Positions 8,134 through 16,589 of a stretch of DNA of 43,661 nt are shown here, piece after piece. Each line of letters opens with the position of its first letter. The first letter of the stretch is position 1. A model generated the notes under the pieces. It did no database searches and was not told where the DNA came from. It saw nothing but the letters and a program-made list of their open reading frames with translations. The stretch lies in assembly GCA_016195665.1 (NCBI GenBank), contig JACPZD010000012.1, positions 1-43,661 on the forward strand. Reading direction: 5' to 3'. Position numbers and translations under genes: made by a program. Origin of the DNA: Gammaproteobacteria bacterium (GTDB lineage: Bacteria; Pseudomonadota; Gammaproteobacteria; SURF-13).

Positions 8134-9486
8134 TTAGGCCTTACGCAAGCGTGCATAATAAAATCCATCCATCCCCTGTTCCCCTGGCAAGATATAGTCG
8201 CCCACCGGCGCCAGCGCCTGCTCATGCCAGGCAAACCGTATTTCATCGGCGCGCGCATCCGGATGGGTTGTAAGAAAATGTAGTATTGGCTGCTCGTTTT
8301 CCCGCTTCAGGATTGAACAGGTGACATACAACAGCATACCGCCTGCGCGCAGCAAGGGCCACAGCGCCGTGAGCATCTCTTGCTGCAGGCGGCTCTGTAT
8401 CCCGATGTCAGCCGGGGTGCGCAGATGTTTGATGTCCGGATGACGGCGGATCACGCCGGCGCCCGAACAGGGCGCATCGAGCAGGATGCGATCAAATAAT
8501 TTGCCATCCCACCAATCCTGCGGGCGGCTCGCATCGCCCGTCACCAGACGCGCCTGCGATTGTAGGGCCGAATTCATTCGGCCAGGCGCGACCAACCCCA
8601 GTCTCGTGAGATTTTCCCGGATACGCGCGCTGCGCCGCTCATCATTGTCCACGGCCACCAGCTCGCCCAGTTCGGGTTGCAGCTCCAGGATGTGACAGGT
8701 CTTGCCGCCGGGCGCGGCGCAGGCATCGAGAATGCGTTCTCCCGGCTGGGGGCCGAGCAGCAGCGCCGCCTGCTGGGCCGCGGCGTCCTGTACCGACACC
8801 AGACCTTGCTGAAAACCGGGCAGCGCGTCCACACCCACCGGCTCTTCGGGCAACACCGCCTGCGGACTGTGCGGCGAGGCGCCGGCCTTTATACCCGCCG
8901 CAGCGAGTTGCTCCAGATAGGCATCCGGCGTGGTGCGCCGGATGTTGACGCGGAGCCACAGCGGCGGCCGTTCGTTATTGGCCTTGACGATGGCGGGCCA
9001 GTGTCCGGGCCAGTCGTGCTTCAGCCGCTCCAGCAGCCAGGCCGGGTGGGCATATAGGGCCTCATCCGATAGATCGAGTTCGCCCAGCAGCGCGGCGCTG
9101 TTACGAAGAAAGTTGCGCAGCGTCGCATTGATAAGCCCCTTGGCCCACGGCTTTCCCAAGTCCTTGCAGGCCGCAACCGTCTGATCCACGGCCGCATGCG
9201 CCGCCACCCGCAGGTAGAGCAGCTGATAGAGGCCCACCAGCAGCAGCGCATGAATCGCCGCGTCTTCGATGGGTTTGTGCAGCACGCGCTCGGCCAGAGC
9301 CTCCAGGCGTAACCGCCAGCGCAGCACACCGTAGCAAAGCTCCTGCGCCAGCCCCCGCGGCCCCGCTTCGACTTCAGCCAGCGCCGGCGGCAGCGCCTTA
9401 TCGAGTGACCGTCCTTGCCCCAACACCTGGACCAGCACCTTGGCGGCAGCCGCGCGTGGATTTATCAATTTTTGTTTAGTACTCAA
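8134..9486 (-). CDS. rsmB: 16S rRNA (cytosine-967-C5)-methyltransferase RsmB
   Basis: This is a SAM-dependent m5C methyltransferase acting on C967 of 16S rRNA. An N-terminal NusB-like helical domain (about 10-140) is followed by a Rossmann domain with motif I ILDACAAPGGKT, motif IV LLDAPCSGAGVIRRHPDIK and motif VI VTCSI. The two catalytic cysteines of the family sit in the PCS and TCS motifs. I chose TTG 9486 (MSTKQKLINPRAAAAKVL), giving 450 residues. Upstream codons are translated repeat R2. Between RLGL and RLVTGDAS there are about 10 extra residues (APGRMNSALQ) encoded by an 18-bp palindrome at 8566-8583, an in-frame insertion absent from relatives such as E. coli RsmB. The start has no strong ribosome-binding site. 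Confidence 0.93.
   Translation of the reverse strand: MSTKQKLINPRAAAAKVLVQVLGQGRSLDKALPPALAEVEAGPRGLAQELCYGVLRWRLRLEALAERVLHKPIEDAAIHALLLVGLYQLLYLRVAAHAAVDQTVAACKDLGKPWAKGLINATLRNFLRNSAALLGELDLSDEALYAHPAWLLERLKHDWPGHWPAIVKANNERPPLWLRVNIRRTTPDAYLEQLAAAGIKAGASPHSPQAVLPEEPVGVDALPGFQQGLVSVQDAAAQQAALLLGPQPGERILDACAAPGGKTCHILELQPELGELVAVDNDERRSARIRENLTRLGLVAPGRMNSALQSQARLVTGDASRPQDWWDGKLFDRILLDAPCSGAGVIRRHPDIKHLRTPADIGIQSRLQQEMLTALWPLLRAGGMLLYVTCSILKRENEQPILHFLTTHPDARADEIRFAWHEQALAPVGDYILPGEQGMDGFYYARLRKA
8566..8583. repeat. GGCCGAAT/ATTCGGCC palindrome inside rsmB
   Basis: The sequence is GGCCGAATTCATTCGGCC, with 8-bp arms and a short centre. The same sequence follows the topA stop (16590-16607), and a variant follows the oxidase gene (28317-28334). 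Here it is translated in frame as part of RsmB. Confidence 0.85.
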
Positions 9487-9499
9487 TATGGCGTGCAGG

Positions 9500-9599
9500 C
9501 TTGCGGTTGAAAAAGCTTCACCGCGGAGGGCGCTGAGGAGAAACAAACCCTTCTTGAGGGTATTCCTCTGCGTCCTCTGCGGTAAATTATTTATGGCTA
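9500..9599. repeat. CCGCGGAGG-type dispersed repeat, copy R2
   Basis: It is nearly identical to R1 (8022-8130) over the span GAAAAAGCTTCACC to AAATTATTTATGG, including the shared central AACAAACCCTTCTTGAGGG. It lies in the fmt-rsmB gap and covers the region where an rsmB ribosome-binding site would be expected. Confidence 0.88.
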
Positions 9600-9629
9600 A
9601 TCTTGGCGTCTTCGCGTTGAGAATTTTCG

Positions 9630-10580
9630 TCAACCGAATCTACACCCTTCCAGGTGTTGTGCATTGACAAAATCCGCCGCCGTGACAGCTCGCCCGCCCG
9701 GAAATTGCATTTCCAAGAGACGCAGCGCGCCTCGCCCCGTTGCGACATCAATGCCGTCCCGGCCGGTGCGCAAAATGTTCCCGGGCTCTGCATCAACCGT
9801 TTCATTTAAAGGCTGGGCGAACCAGATGCGCAGGGTGCGGGGTTCGCGGCCGGGGCAGTTCAGCGTGGTCTGCGCCACGGGGCTCGGGTTGAAGGCGCGC
9901 ACCTTGCGGGCCAGCGCGGCAGCTTCGTCCCGCCAGTCCAGCATGGCTTCTTGTTTAGACAGTTTGGACGCATAGCAGGCCTCGTTCTCATCCTGTGGGC
10001 GAGGGGTGATCGCGCCCTCTTGCAGCGGGCCGAGGGTCTCGATCAGCGACTCGGCCCCCAAAGCAGCCAGACGGTCATGCAGGGTTGCGGCGGTATCCGT
10101 GGTTAAAATCGGGCACGAACGCTGCGCCAGGATGGCGCCGGTGTCCAGTCCCTCGTCCATCTGCATCAAGGTGATGCCGGTCTGTTCATCGCCCGCCAGG
10201 ATGGCGCGCTGGATGGGCGCGGCGCCGCGCCAGCGCGGCAGCAGCGAGGCGTGGATATTGACGCAGCCGAGGCGCGGCGCGCTCAGCACCGTGGCAGGCA
10301 ATAGCAGCCCATAGGCCGCCACCACCATGAGATCGGCGCGCAGCGCCCGCAGCGCCTCTTGCGCCGAGGGCTCCTTGAGGCTATACGATTGAAACACGGG
10401 AATATGATGGCCCAACGCAAGCTGTTTGACCGGGCTCGCCCGCAGCGTGCGTCCGCGCCCGGCGGGCCGGTCCGGCTGGGTATATACCGCACAGACCTCG
10501 TGCGCCGAATCCAGCAGGGCCTGCAATGCCGCCACCGCGAATTTAGGGGTGCCGGCAAAGATGATTTTAAGAGGCCTCAC
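9630..10580 (-). CDS. fmt: Methionyl-tRNA formyltransferase
   Basis: This is a 316-residue enzyme that formylates initiator Met-tRNA using 10-formyl-tetrahydrofolate. The N-terminal formyltransferase domain contains NIHASLLPRWRGAAPIQRAI, which includes the catalytic N-x-H, and the D of MDEGLDTG. The C-terminal OB-like domain begins at about residue 205 (VRAFNPSPVAQTTL). The start is GTG at 10580 (MRPLKIIFAGTPKFAV). It follows def, which is the usual pair, since the deformylase removes the formyl group later. Confidence 0.96.
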   Translation of the reverse strand: MRPLKIIFAGTPKFAVAALQALLDSAHEVCAVYTQPDRPAGRGRTLRASPVKQLALGHHIPVFQSYSLKEPSAQEALRALRADLMVVAAYGLLLPATVLSAPRLGCVNIHASLLPRWRGAAPIQRAILAGDEQTGITLMQMDEGLDTGAILAQRSCPILTTDTAATLHDRLAALGAESLIETLGPLQEGAITPRPQDENEACYASKLSKQEAMLDWRDEAAALARKVRAFNPSPVAQTTLNCPGREPRTLRIWFAQPLNETVDAEPGNILRTGRDGIDVATGRGALRLLEMQFPGGRAVTAADFVNAQHLEGCRFG

Positions 10581-10633
10581 AGGGTGTGGCGCGATACCCT
10601 ACCCATAAAAATCTGCGGCCGAGGCCGCGCTGA

Positions 10634-10683
10634 CTCCCTTCTCCCGCTGGGAGAAGGTGGCCCGAAGGGCCGGATGAGAGAGG
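10634..10683. repeat. REP-like double hairpin between def and fmt
   Basis: Two adjacent hairpins, CTTCTCCCGCTGGGAGAAG and GGCCCGAAGGGCC, are followed by GGATGAGAGAGG. This is the form of a widespread extragenic repeat in proteobacterial genomes. It fills much of the def-fmt gap and may be an mRNA-stabilising structure. Confidence 0.7.
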
Positions 10684-10692
10684 TCGGCTCGT

Positions 10693-11229
10693 TCATAGAC
10701 TCAAGCGGCGACGGTGGGAGTCGGACGACCTCTCCATTTTCTCCTGCTTCTCCAGACGCTTGCGGAGGCGCTGCTTTTTAAGGGCGGAGAGATAATCCAC
10801 GAATAACTTACCGTCGAGGTGATCCAGCTCATGCTGGATGCAGGCCGCGAGCAAGCCCTCCGCCTCCATCTCGAACGGCCGCCCGTCCCGCCCCAGAGTG
10901 CGCACCTCGACCTTGCTGGCGCGTTCGACGACCTCGAACTCATCAGGTACCGACAGACAACCTTCTTCCGAGCTGATCTCGCCTGCGCGGGCCAGGATCT
11001 CGGGATTGATGAGACACAGCGGCTGATTGCGCTCCAGGGAAATATCTATCACCACCACGCGCTTGCTCACGTTGATCTGCGGCGCGGCGAGGCCGATCCC
11101 CGGCGCGGCGTACATGGTCTCGAACATGTCGTCCACCAGTTTGCGCAGGGCGTCGTCCACCGCGGCCACCGGCGCAGCCTTAATGCGCAGGCGCGGATCC
11201 GGGAAATGCAGTATCGGAAGCAAAGCCAT
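10693..11229 (-). CDS. def: Peptide deformylase
   Basis: This is a 178-residue metallohydrolase that removes the N-formyl group from nascent proteins. All three family motifs are visible: GIGLAAPQ (motif 1), [10 protein letters not shown] (motif 2, metal-binding Cys) and QHELDHL (motif 3, the HExxH metal and catalytic site). The start is ATG 11229 ([14 protein letters not shown]), as in relatives. A longer frame adds [10 protein letters not shown] and is less likely. It is the first gene of the leftward def-fmt-rsmB-DUF4390-ntrYX-trkAH run and is divergent from tsaP, with about 125 bp between for promoters. Confidence 0.96.
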   Translation of the reverse strand: MALLPILHFPDPRLRIKAAPVAAVDDALRKLVDDMFETMYAAPGIGLAAPQINVSKRVVVIDISLERNQPLCLINPEILARAGEISSEEGCLSVPDEFEVVERASKVEVRTLGRDGRPFEMEAEGLLAACIQHELDHLDGKLFVDYLSALKKQRLRKRLEKQEKMERSSDSHRRRLSL

Positions 11230-11354
11230 AAGATCTCGATTGGACAGTAGTCGTGACAACGTTTAATCTGGTACATTGTAAAGGATATATGGGCGGCTCG
11301 CCACCCTCCGCATAGGGGTGACGGCCAGCAACGTTAGCTAAAAAGGGGGCACCC

Positions 11355-12518
11355 GTGACGATGACAAAATGGTTCGGTCTCATGCTCGTGCTGAGCATTA
11401 CCAGTGTTGCCGCAGCGCCTGTCGAACTCAATCCCAAACACCCCGACAGTTACACCGTGGTCAAAGGCGACACGCTGTGGGACATCGCGGGACGTTTTCT
11501 CGCCAAGCCCTGGCGCTGGCCGGAGATCTGGAAGGCCAATCCCGGCATCAAGAACCCCCATTTGATCTATCCCGGCGATGTCGTCGTGCTCACTTACCAG
11601 GACGGCGCGCCGCGACTCGGCCTACAACGCGGCTCGCTCCGCGGCAGCACCGTAAAGCTTTCGCCGCGCACCCGCGTCACCGCTCTGGAACGCCCTATTC
11701 CCACCATCCCCTATGAGGCCATCGCCCCGTTTCTGACCAAGCCGCGAGTCGTCACGCAGGAGGAGATGGGGGCCGCCCCCTACGTCGTCGCCAGCGCCGG
11801 CGAACACCTGGCCAGCGGCACGGGAGATCGCGTCTATGTACGCGGGTTGAAGGAAAATCCTGACGTACAGGGACGTACTAATGTCGCGGGAGGCAGGATG
11901 CCGGGAGCGACGGCTGGCCGCTATCATATCCTGCGCCTCGGCCAGCCCTACCGCAAGCCGCCCCCCGTGAAGCTGGAAGAAGAACCGCCGATTATGGACC
12001 CGACCCAGGTCCATAAAGAGGAACAGCCCAAAAAAGAGGACGAGATCCTCGGTTACGAGGCCCTTTACGTCGGCGAGGCCACAGTAGAGAAGTGGGGTGA
12101 TCCGGTCACTACGCTGAGCCTGGTGCGCGCCGAGCGCGAGACCGTCATCGGCGACCGCTTGCTGCCCATCACGGGCGAGCGCTACGAACAAAACTTTTTC
12201 CCCCACCCCCCCAAAAACACCGTCGAGGGCAACATCATCTCAATCTTTGAGGGTGTTAGAAGCCTCGGCCGCTACCAGGTCGTCGCGCTCGATCTCGGCG
12301 CCGAACAAGGCATGGAACAGGGCACCGTGCTCGCCGTCTATCAACGCGGACAGGCCGTGCGCGACATCGTGAGCCCGCCGTCGGATGACACCGTTCAATT
12401 ACCCGACGAACAGGCCGGCGTCCTCATCGTGTTCCGCACCTACGACCGGATCAGCTACGCCCTGGTGATGGAGGCGACCGGGCCGCTGCGGCTCAATGAC
12501 GTGGTGAGAAATCCCTGA
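11355..12518 (+). CDS. tsaP: LysM peptidoglycan-binding protein, TsaP-like (type IV pilus secretin-associated)
   Basis: This is a 387-residue exported protein. The signal peptide ([19 protein letters not shown]) precedes a LysM domain at about 33-80 ([17 protein letters not shown], then [21 protein letters not shown]). A long C-terminal region with repeated short beta motifs follows ([33 protein letters not shown]). A LysM gene divergent from def-fmt and upstream of dprA matches Pseudomonas tsaP, whose product anchors the PilQ secretin to peptidoglycan. The start is GTG 11355 after AAGGGGG; ATG 11361 is an alternative. Residues 169-185 ([17 protein letters not shown]) come from a 48-bp repeat inserted in frame in a segment that normally reads on to a GxYxIxRxGxPY stretch. 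Confidence 0.8.
   Translation: MTMTKWFGLMLVLSITSVAAAPVELNPKHPDSYTVVKGDTLWDIAGRFLAKPWRWPEIWKANPGIKNPHLIYPGDVVVLTYQDGAPRLGLQRGSLRGSTVKLSPRTRVTALERPIPTIPYEAIAPFLTKPRVVTQEEMGAAPYVVASAGEHLASGTGDRVYVRGLKENPDVQGRTNVAGGRMPGATAGRYHILRLGQPYRKPPPVKLEEEPPIMDPTQVHKEEQPKKEDEILGYEALYVGEATVEKWGDPVTTLSLVRAERETVIGDRLLPITGERYEQNFFPHPPKNTVEGNIISIFEGVRSLGRYQVVALDLGAEQGMEQGTVLAVYQRGQAVRDIVSPPSDDTVQLPDEQAGVLIVFRTYDRISYALVMEATGPLRLNDVVRNP
11862..11909 (+). repeat. 48-bp coding-sequence element, copy A (in tsaP)
   Basis: It begins GACGTACAGGGACGTAC (a small palindrome) and continues to GTCGCGGGAGGCAGGATGCC and GGGAGCG. It is the same length as copies B (13340-13387) and C (20847-20894, opposite strand). By eye it matches C at about 44 of 48 positions and B at about 41. 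It reads in frame as [16 protein letters not shown]. Confidence 0.9.
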
Positions 12519-12525
12519 GGGGCTA

Positions 12526-12604
12526 GTGAGGGGCAAAAACAGTGAGGGGTGAGGAGTGAGGCGTAAAACCGATTTCCCCTCACGCCTCACCCCTCACGCC
12601 TCAC
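12526..12604. repeat. GTGAGGGG inverted repeat between tsaP and dprA
   Basis: The left side carries GTGAGGGGTGAGGAGTGAGG (12542-12561) and the right side CCCCTCACGCCTCACCCC (12576-12593) followed by TCACGCCTCAC. Together they can form a long imperfect hairpin. It ends exactly at the dprA start region, where the missing N-terminal part of DprA would be expected. Confidence 0.8.
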
Positions 12605-13618
12605 TTGTCGGTTACGCCCTTTGCCGTTATGAAAAGCCCAGCCGCCGCCGAACACGAGATCGCCTGGCTGGCGGAGCCCAACCATCACCTTATCACCCTC
12701 TCTGACCCACGCTATCCCCCACTGCTGCGCGAGATCGCCGACCCGCCCGCCGTGCTTTACGTGATTGGCGACCCTGATCTCCTGTCGGCTACCCAACTGG
12801 GCATCGTCGGCAGCCGCAACCCGACGCCGGGCGGCAGCGAGACCGCGCATGCCTTTGCCAGCTACCTCACCCAGTCGGGGCTGACCATCACCAGCGGGCT
12901 TGCATTGGGCGTAGACGCCGCCGCGCATCGCGGGGCGCTGGCGGCAGGGGGTAAGACGATCGCCGTCGCCGGGACGGGGCTCGATCGCGTCTACCCGGCG
13001 CGGCACCGCGAACTCGCCCATGAGATCGCCGGACAGGGGGCGCTGATCTCGGAATTTCCGCTCGGCACACCCGCCCTGCCTTCAAATTTCCCGCGCCGCA
13101 ACCGCATCATCAGCGGCCTCAGTCTGGGTGTGCTGGTCGTCGAAGCGGCACTGCAAAGCGGTTCGCTCATCACCGCGCGGCTCGCCGCCGAGCAGGGCCG
13201 TGAGGTATTCGCCATCCCCGGCTCCATCCATAACCCCCTGGCGCGCGGCTGCCATGCACTGATCCGGCAGGGGGCCAAGCTCGTCGAAACGGCGGCCGAC
13301 ATACTGGAAGAGCTGGGTCCTATAGCCCGGGTCACCGCTGCCGTACAGGGAAGCACTAACGTCGCGGGAGGCAAGACGCCGGAAGCGACCCCGGCGCACC
13401 AAACTGACGGCGCAGGGAACATAGCGACCGGGCTGGGTGTCGAAGCTACGACACTGCTCGACTGCCTGGGTTTTGACCCAACCCCTGTGGACAGTCTGAT
13501 TGAACGCAGTGGATTGACGCCGGAGGCGGTTTCCTCCATGCTTCTGGTACTGGAATTGCAAGGCCATGTGGTATCGGCGCCCGGCGGACACTATACCCGC
13601 GTGACTAAGAGGGTTTGA
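12605..13618 (+). CDS. dprA: DNA processing protein DprA (Smf), lacking the N-terminal helical domain
   Basis: DprA binds single-stranded DNA and loads RecA during natural transformation. The Rossmann core is complete: GIVGSRNPTPGGSETA, then TSGLALGVDAAAH, then NFPRRNRIISGLS, SGSLITARLAAEQGREVFAIPG. The C-terminal winged helix is present (TPVDSLIERSGLTPEAVSSM). The protein starts directly at AEHEIAWLAEPNHHLITLSD. About 60 residues of the N-terminal SAM-like domain seen in E. coli Smf are missing. An in-frame stop at 12557 and an inverted repeat lie immediately upstream. The start is TTG 12605 or ATG 12629, both with poor ribosome-binding sites. Residues 246-261 (AVQGSTNVAGGKTPEA) are copy B of the 48-bp element, in the core to winged-helix linker. 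Activity is uncertain. Confidence 0.88.
   Translation: MSVTPFAVMKSPAAAEHEIAWLAEPNHHLITLSDPRYPPLLREIADPPAVLYVIGDPDLLSATQLGIVGSRNPTPGGSETAHAFASYLTQSGLTITSGLALGVDAAAHRGALAAGGKTIAVAGTGLDRVYPARHRELAHEIAGQGALISEFPLGTPALPSNFPRRNRIISGLSLGVLVVEAALQSGSLITARLAAEQGREVFAIPGSIHNPLARGCHALIRQGAKLVETAADILEELGPIARVTAAVQGSTNVAGGKTPEATPAHQTDGAGNIATGLGVEATTLLDCLGFDPTPVDSLIERSGLTPEAVSSMLLVLELQGHVVSAPGGHYTRVTKRV
13340..13387 (+). repeat. 48-bp coding-sequence element, copy B (in dprA)
   Basis: It runs GCCGTACAGGGAAGCAC to GTCGCGGGAGGCAAGACGCC and ends GGAAGCG. It is in the same orientation and the same reading frame as copy A in tsaP (QGSTNVAGGKTPEAT versus [15 protein letters not shown]). It lies in a flexible interdomain linker. 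Confidence 0.9.
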
Positions 13619-13619
13619 C

Positions 13620-14099
13620 ATGAAGGAAAATGTACTTGATGTACTGATGTACCTCTTCGAGAACTATATGGATGAAGAGGTCGAGGTCGACTCCGATCAA
13701 GAGACCCTTATGGCGGAACTGCTGGAGGCGGGTTTCCCGCGCAGCGAGATCAGCAAGGCCTTTGCGTGGATGGATGGGCTGGCCGCGTTAAGACAGCATC
13801 ATCCGGCCGAGACCTTTTCGAACAGCCAGTCCATCCGCATTTACACCGAACGCGAACAGGGCAAACTGGGCACCGAGCTGCGCGGCTTCCTGCAATTTTT
13901 GGAGGAGGTCGGTGTGCTCGACCAGCGTAACCGCGAACTGGTGATAGACCGCGTGATGGCGCTGGAGACCGAAGAGATTGATCTCGATCAGGTCAAGTGG
14001 GTGGTATTGATGGTACTGTTCAACCAGCCGGGCCAGGAGGCAGCCGTCGCCTGGATGGAAGACCTGGTCTATGAAGAAATGACCGGTACGATGCATTAA
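13620..14099 (+). CDS. smg: Smg family protein (DUF494)
   Basis: This is a 159-residue acidic, mostly helical protein of the Smg/DUF494 family (MKENVLDVLMYLFENYMD; SEISKAFAWMDGLA; VLDQRNRELVIDRVMAL). Smg is encoded with dprA in many gammaproteobacteria and its molecular role is not firmly known. It starts one base after the dprA stop, so it is probably translationally coupled. A terminator follows. Confidence 0.92.
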   Translation: MKENVLDVLMYLFENYMDEEVEVDSDQETLMAELLEAGFPRSEISKAFAWMDGLAALRQHHPAETFSNSQSIRIYTEREQGKLGTELRGFLQFLEEVGVLDQRNRELVIDRVMALETEEIDLDQVKWVVLMVLFNQPGQEAAVAWMEDLVYEEMTGTMH

Positions 14100-14141
14100 T
14101 CGACTCCGGCGACATATAAAAATCCACGCAATTTTTTTACC

Positions 14142-14168
14142 AAGCCCGCGCGAGCGGGCTTTGCTTTA
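14142..14168 (+). terminator. Rho-independent terminator after smg
   Basis: The stem AAGCCCGC/GCGGGCTT with loop GCGA is followed by TGCTTTAT. It lies 43 bases after the smg stop. The T-run is imperfect. Confidence 0.75.
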
Positions 14169-14174
14169 TAAAGG

Positions 14175-14286
14175 CAGATACAAGATACAAGATACAAGAT
14201 ACAAGATACAAGATACAAGAGAAAAGATACAAGAAAACAGGGTTCCCCTTTCCCCCTTTTCTCCTTTCTCTTGCCTCTTTTCTCTG
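14175..14286. repeat. Heptad-arm repeat element 3 (smg-topA junction)
   Basis: The left side is CAGATACAAG extended by five more heptads and a GAGAAAAGATACAAG unit (14175-14233). The right side is a degenerate inverted copy, rich in CTCTT and CTTTTCTCTG. It ends six bases before the topA start codon, so it covers the topA leader. Confidence 0.75.
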
Positions 14287-14291
14287 AATAT

Positions 14292-16589
14292 ATGAACTAT
14301 CTCGTCATCGTTGAATCGCCCGCCAAGGCGAAGACCATAAAAAAATATCTGGGCAAGGGCTTTGAGGTCCTCGCCTCGTATGGTCATGTGCGCGATCTGC
14401 TGCCCAAGGAAGGCGCGGTGGACCCCGACCACGACTTCACGATGAAATACCAGCTCATCGAAAAAAATGAAAAGCATGTAGACGCCATCGCCAAGGCCGT
14501 GAAAAAGGCCGACGCGCTGTATCTCGCCACCGACCCGGATCGCGAAGGCGAGGCCATTTCCTGGCATCTGTACGAAATCCTCAAGGAAAAGAAATTGCTC
14601 AAGGGCAAGGACGTCAAGCGCGTGGTGTTTTACGAGATCACCAAGCGCGCGGTGAACGAGGCGGTCGAGCATCCGCGCGAATTATCCACCGAATTGGTCA
14701 ACGCCCAGCAGGCGCGGCGCGCGCTGGATTACCTGGTGGGCTTCAACCTCTCGCCGCTGTTGTGGAAAAAGATCCGGCGCGGACTCTCCGCCGGCCGCGT
14801 ACAGAGCCCGGCTCTGCGCATGATTGTCGAGCGCGAACAGGAGATCGAAAAATTCATTCCCCGTGAATACTGGACGATCGAGGCACAGGCGGCATGTAAG
14901 GCTCAGAACTTCAGCGCCAAGCTCATCGAATATCAGGGCAAGAAGATCACCCAGTTCAGCATCACCGACACCGCACGTGCCCACGAGGTGCAGGCCGAGC
15001 TGCTTACGTCCGCAGCGGGTAAACTGGTGGTCGGCAAGGTGGACAAGAAACAGCGCAAGCGCAACCCGGCGGCGCCCTTCACTACTTCCACCTTGCAGCA
15101 AGAGGCCGCGCGCAAGCTCGGTTTCACCGCGCAACGCACCATGCGTGCCGCGCAGCAATTGTACGAAGGTATTGATGTCGGCGGCGGCAGCGTCGGTCTC
15201 ATCAGCTATATGCGCACCGATTCGGTGAATCTCGCGCAGGAGGCGCTCGATGAAATCCGCGCGCTCATCGCAACCCGCTACGGCAGCAACAACGTCCCCG
15301 CGCAACCGCAGTTCTACAAGAACAAATCCAAGAACGCCCAGGAGGCCCACGAGGCGATCCGCCCGACCTCGGCGGAACGGGTGCCCGAGACGATCAAGGA
15401 ATACCTCAGCGCGGATCAGCTCAAACTCTATCAACTCATCTGGAAGCGCACCGTCGCCTCCCAGATGATACACGCCACCATAGACACCGTGGCGGTGGAT
15501 CTGCGCGCCGGAAATGCCGGGCTGTTCCGGGCCAATGGCTCGATCGTGGTGGACCCCGGCTTTATGACGGTCTACCAGGAAGGGCTGGACGAGGGCAAGA
15601 ACGAAGACGAAGACCGCCTGCTGCCGCTGATGCTGGTGGGCGAGGCCGTGGACCTGCTCGGCATCCGCCCCGAACAACACTTCACCGAACCGCCGCCGCG
15701 TTTCACCGAAGCCAGCCTGGTGAAGACGCTGGAAGAATACGGCATCGGCCGTCCCTCGACGTACGCCAGCATCATCTCCACGCTACAGGCGCGCGAATAC
15801 GTAGTGCTGGACAAGCGCCAGTTTGCCCCCACCGATGTCGGCCGTGTGGTCAACAAGCTCTTGACTGAGCACTTCGCAAAATACGTGGATTACGACTTCA
15901 CCGCGAAGCTGGAAGATGATCTCGACGCCGTGGCGCGCGGCGAGAAGGAATGGATACCGCTCATGAAGGATTTCTGGAAACCCTTCAAGGAGCAAGTGGA
16001 TCTCAAAGAGGAAACCGTCACGCGCAAGGATGTCACCCAAGAAGCGATGGATGAGATGTGCCCCAAGTGCGGCAAACCGTTATCCATCCGTCTCGGCCGG
16101 CGCGGAAAATTCATCGGCTGTACCGCTTATCCCGAATGCGATTACACGCGCAATCTGGATGACAAGCCCGGCCTCGTCGAACCCGAGATCGTGGCGGACC
16201 GCACCTGCCCGGCATGCCAGTCGCCCCTGGTCATCAAGCAGGGCCGCTACGGCAAGTTCATCGGCTGCACCAACTACCCGAACTGCAAACACATCGAACC
16301 GCTGGAAAAACCCGCGGACACCGGTGTCGAGTGTCCCCAATGCCATCAAGGCACACTGCTCAAACGCAAGTCACGCTACGGCAAGATTTTCTACTCCTGC
16401 TCGACCTATCCCGCCTGCACCTACGCGGTGTGGAACGAACCCGTCCCCGGCCCCTGCCCCAAGTGCCAGTGGCCGATCTTGACGATCAAGACCACCAAAC
16501 GCCGCGGCGCCGAAAAAGTTTGTCCGCAGAAAGAATGCGGCTACGCCGAACCGTACGAAGTAAGGGCCGCAGCTGCCGTTGAAGCGTAA
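14292..16589 (+). CDS. topA: DNA topoisomerase I (type IA)
   Basis: This is a 765-residue enzyme that relaxes negative supercoils through a 5'-phosphotyrosine intermediate. The Toprim domain (1-150) begins YLVIVESPAKAKTIKKYLG and includes DPDREGEAISWHL. The catalytic tyrosine lies in GLISYMRTDSVNLA (about residue 309). Four zinc-ribbon-type repeats end the protein: CPKCGKP...CTAYPEC, CPACQSP...CTNYPNC, CPQCHQG...CSTYPAC and CPKCQWP...CPQKEC. I chose ATG 14292 over an in-frame ATG seven codons earlier, which falls in repeat sequence. The smg-topA order is typical of gammaproteobacteria. Confidence 0.97.
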   Translation: MNYLVIVESPAKAKTIKKYLGKGFEVLASYGHVRDLLPKEGAVDPDHDFTMKYQLIEKNEKHVDAIAKAVKKADALYLATDPDREGEAISWHLYEILKEKKLLKGKDVKRVVFYEITKRAVNEAVEHPRELSTELVNAQQARRALDYLVGFNLSPLLWKKIRRGLSAGRVQSPALRMIVEREQEIEKFIPREYWTIEAQAACKAQNFSAKLIEYQGKKITQFSITDTARAHEVQAELLTSAAGKLVVGKVDKKQRKRNPAAPFTTSTLQQEAARKLGFTAQRTMRAAQQLYEGIDVGGGSVGLISYMRTDSVNLAQEALDEIRALIATRYGSNNVPAQPQFYKNKSKNAQEAHEAIRPTSAERVPETIKEYLSADQLKLYQLIWKRTVASQMIHATIDTVAVDLRAGNAGLFRANGSIVVDPGFMTVYQEGLDEGKNEDEDRLLPLMLVGEAVDLLGIRPEQHFTEPPPRFTEASLVKTLEEYGIGRPSTYASIISTLQAREYVVLDKRQFAPTDVGRVVNKLLTEHFAKYVDYDFTAKLEDDLDAVARGEKEWIPLMKDFWKPFKEQVDLKEETVTRKDVTQEAMDEMCPKCGKPLSIRLGRRGKFIGCTAYPECDYTRNLDDKPGLVEPEIVADRTCPACQSPLVIKQGRYGKFIGCTNYPNCKHIEPLEKPADTGVECPQCHQGTLLKRKSRYGKIFYSCSTYPACTYAVWNEPVPGPCPKCQWPILTIKTTKRRGAEKVCPQKECGYAEPYEVRAAAAVEA

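Noticed and set aside
7992-8258. 89-residue N-terminal extension of the DUF4390 protein
   Set aside because: It overlaps the end of rsmB and translates repeat R1. A normal signal peptide begins at GTG 7991.
14175-14233. Heptad tandem repeats considered as a CRISPR array
   Set aside because: The unit is seven bases with no spacers, and no cas genes are in the window.
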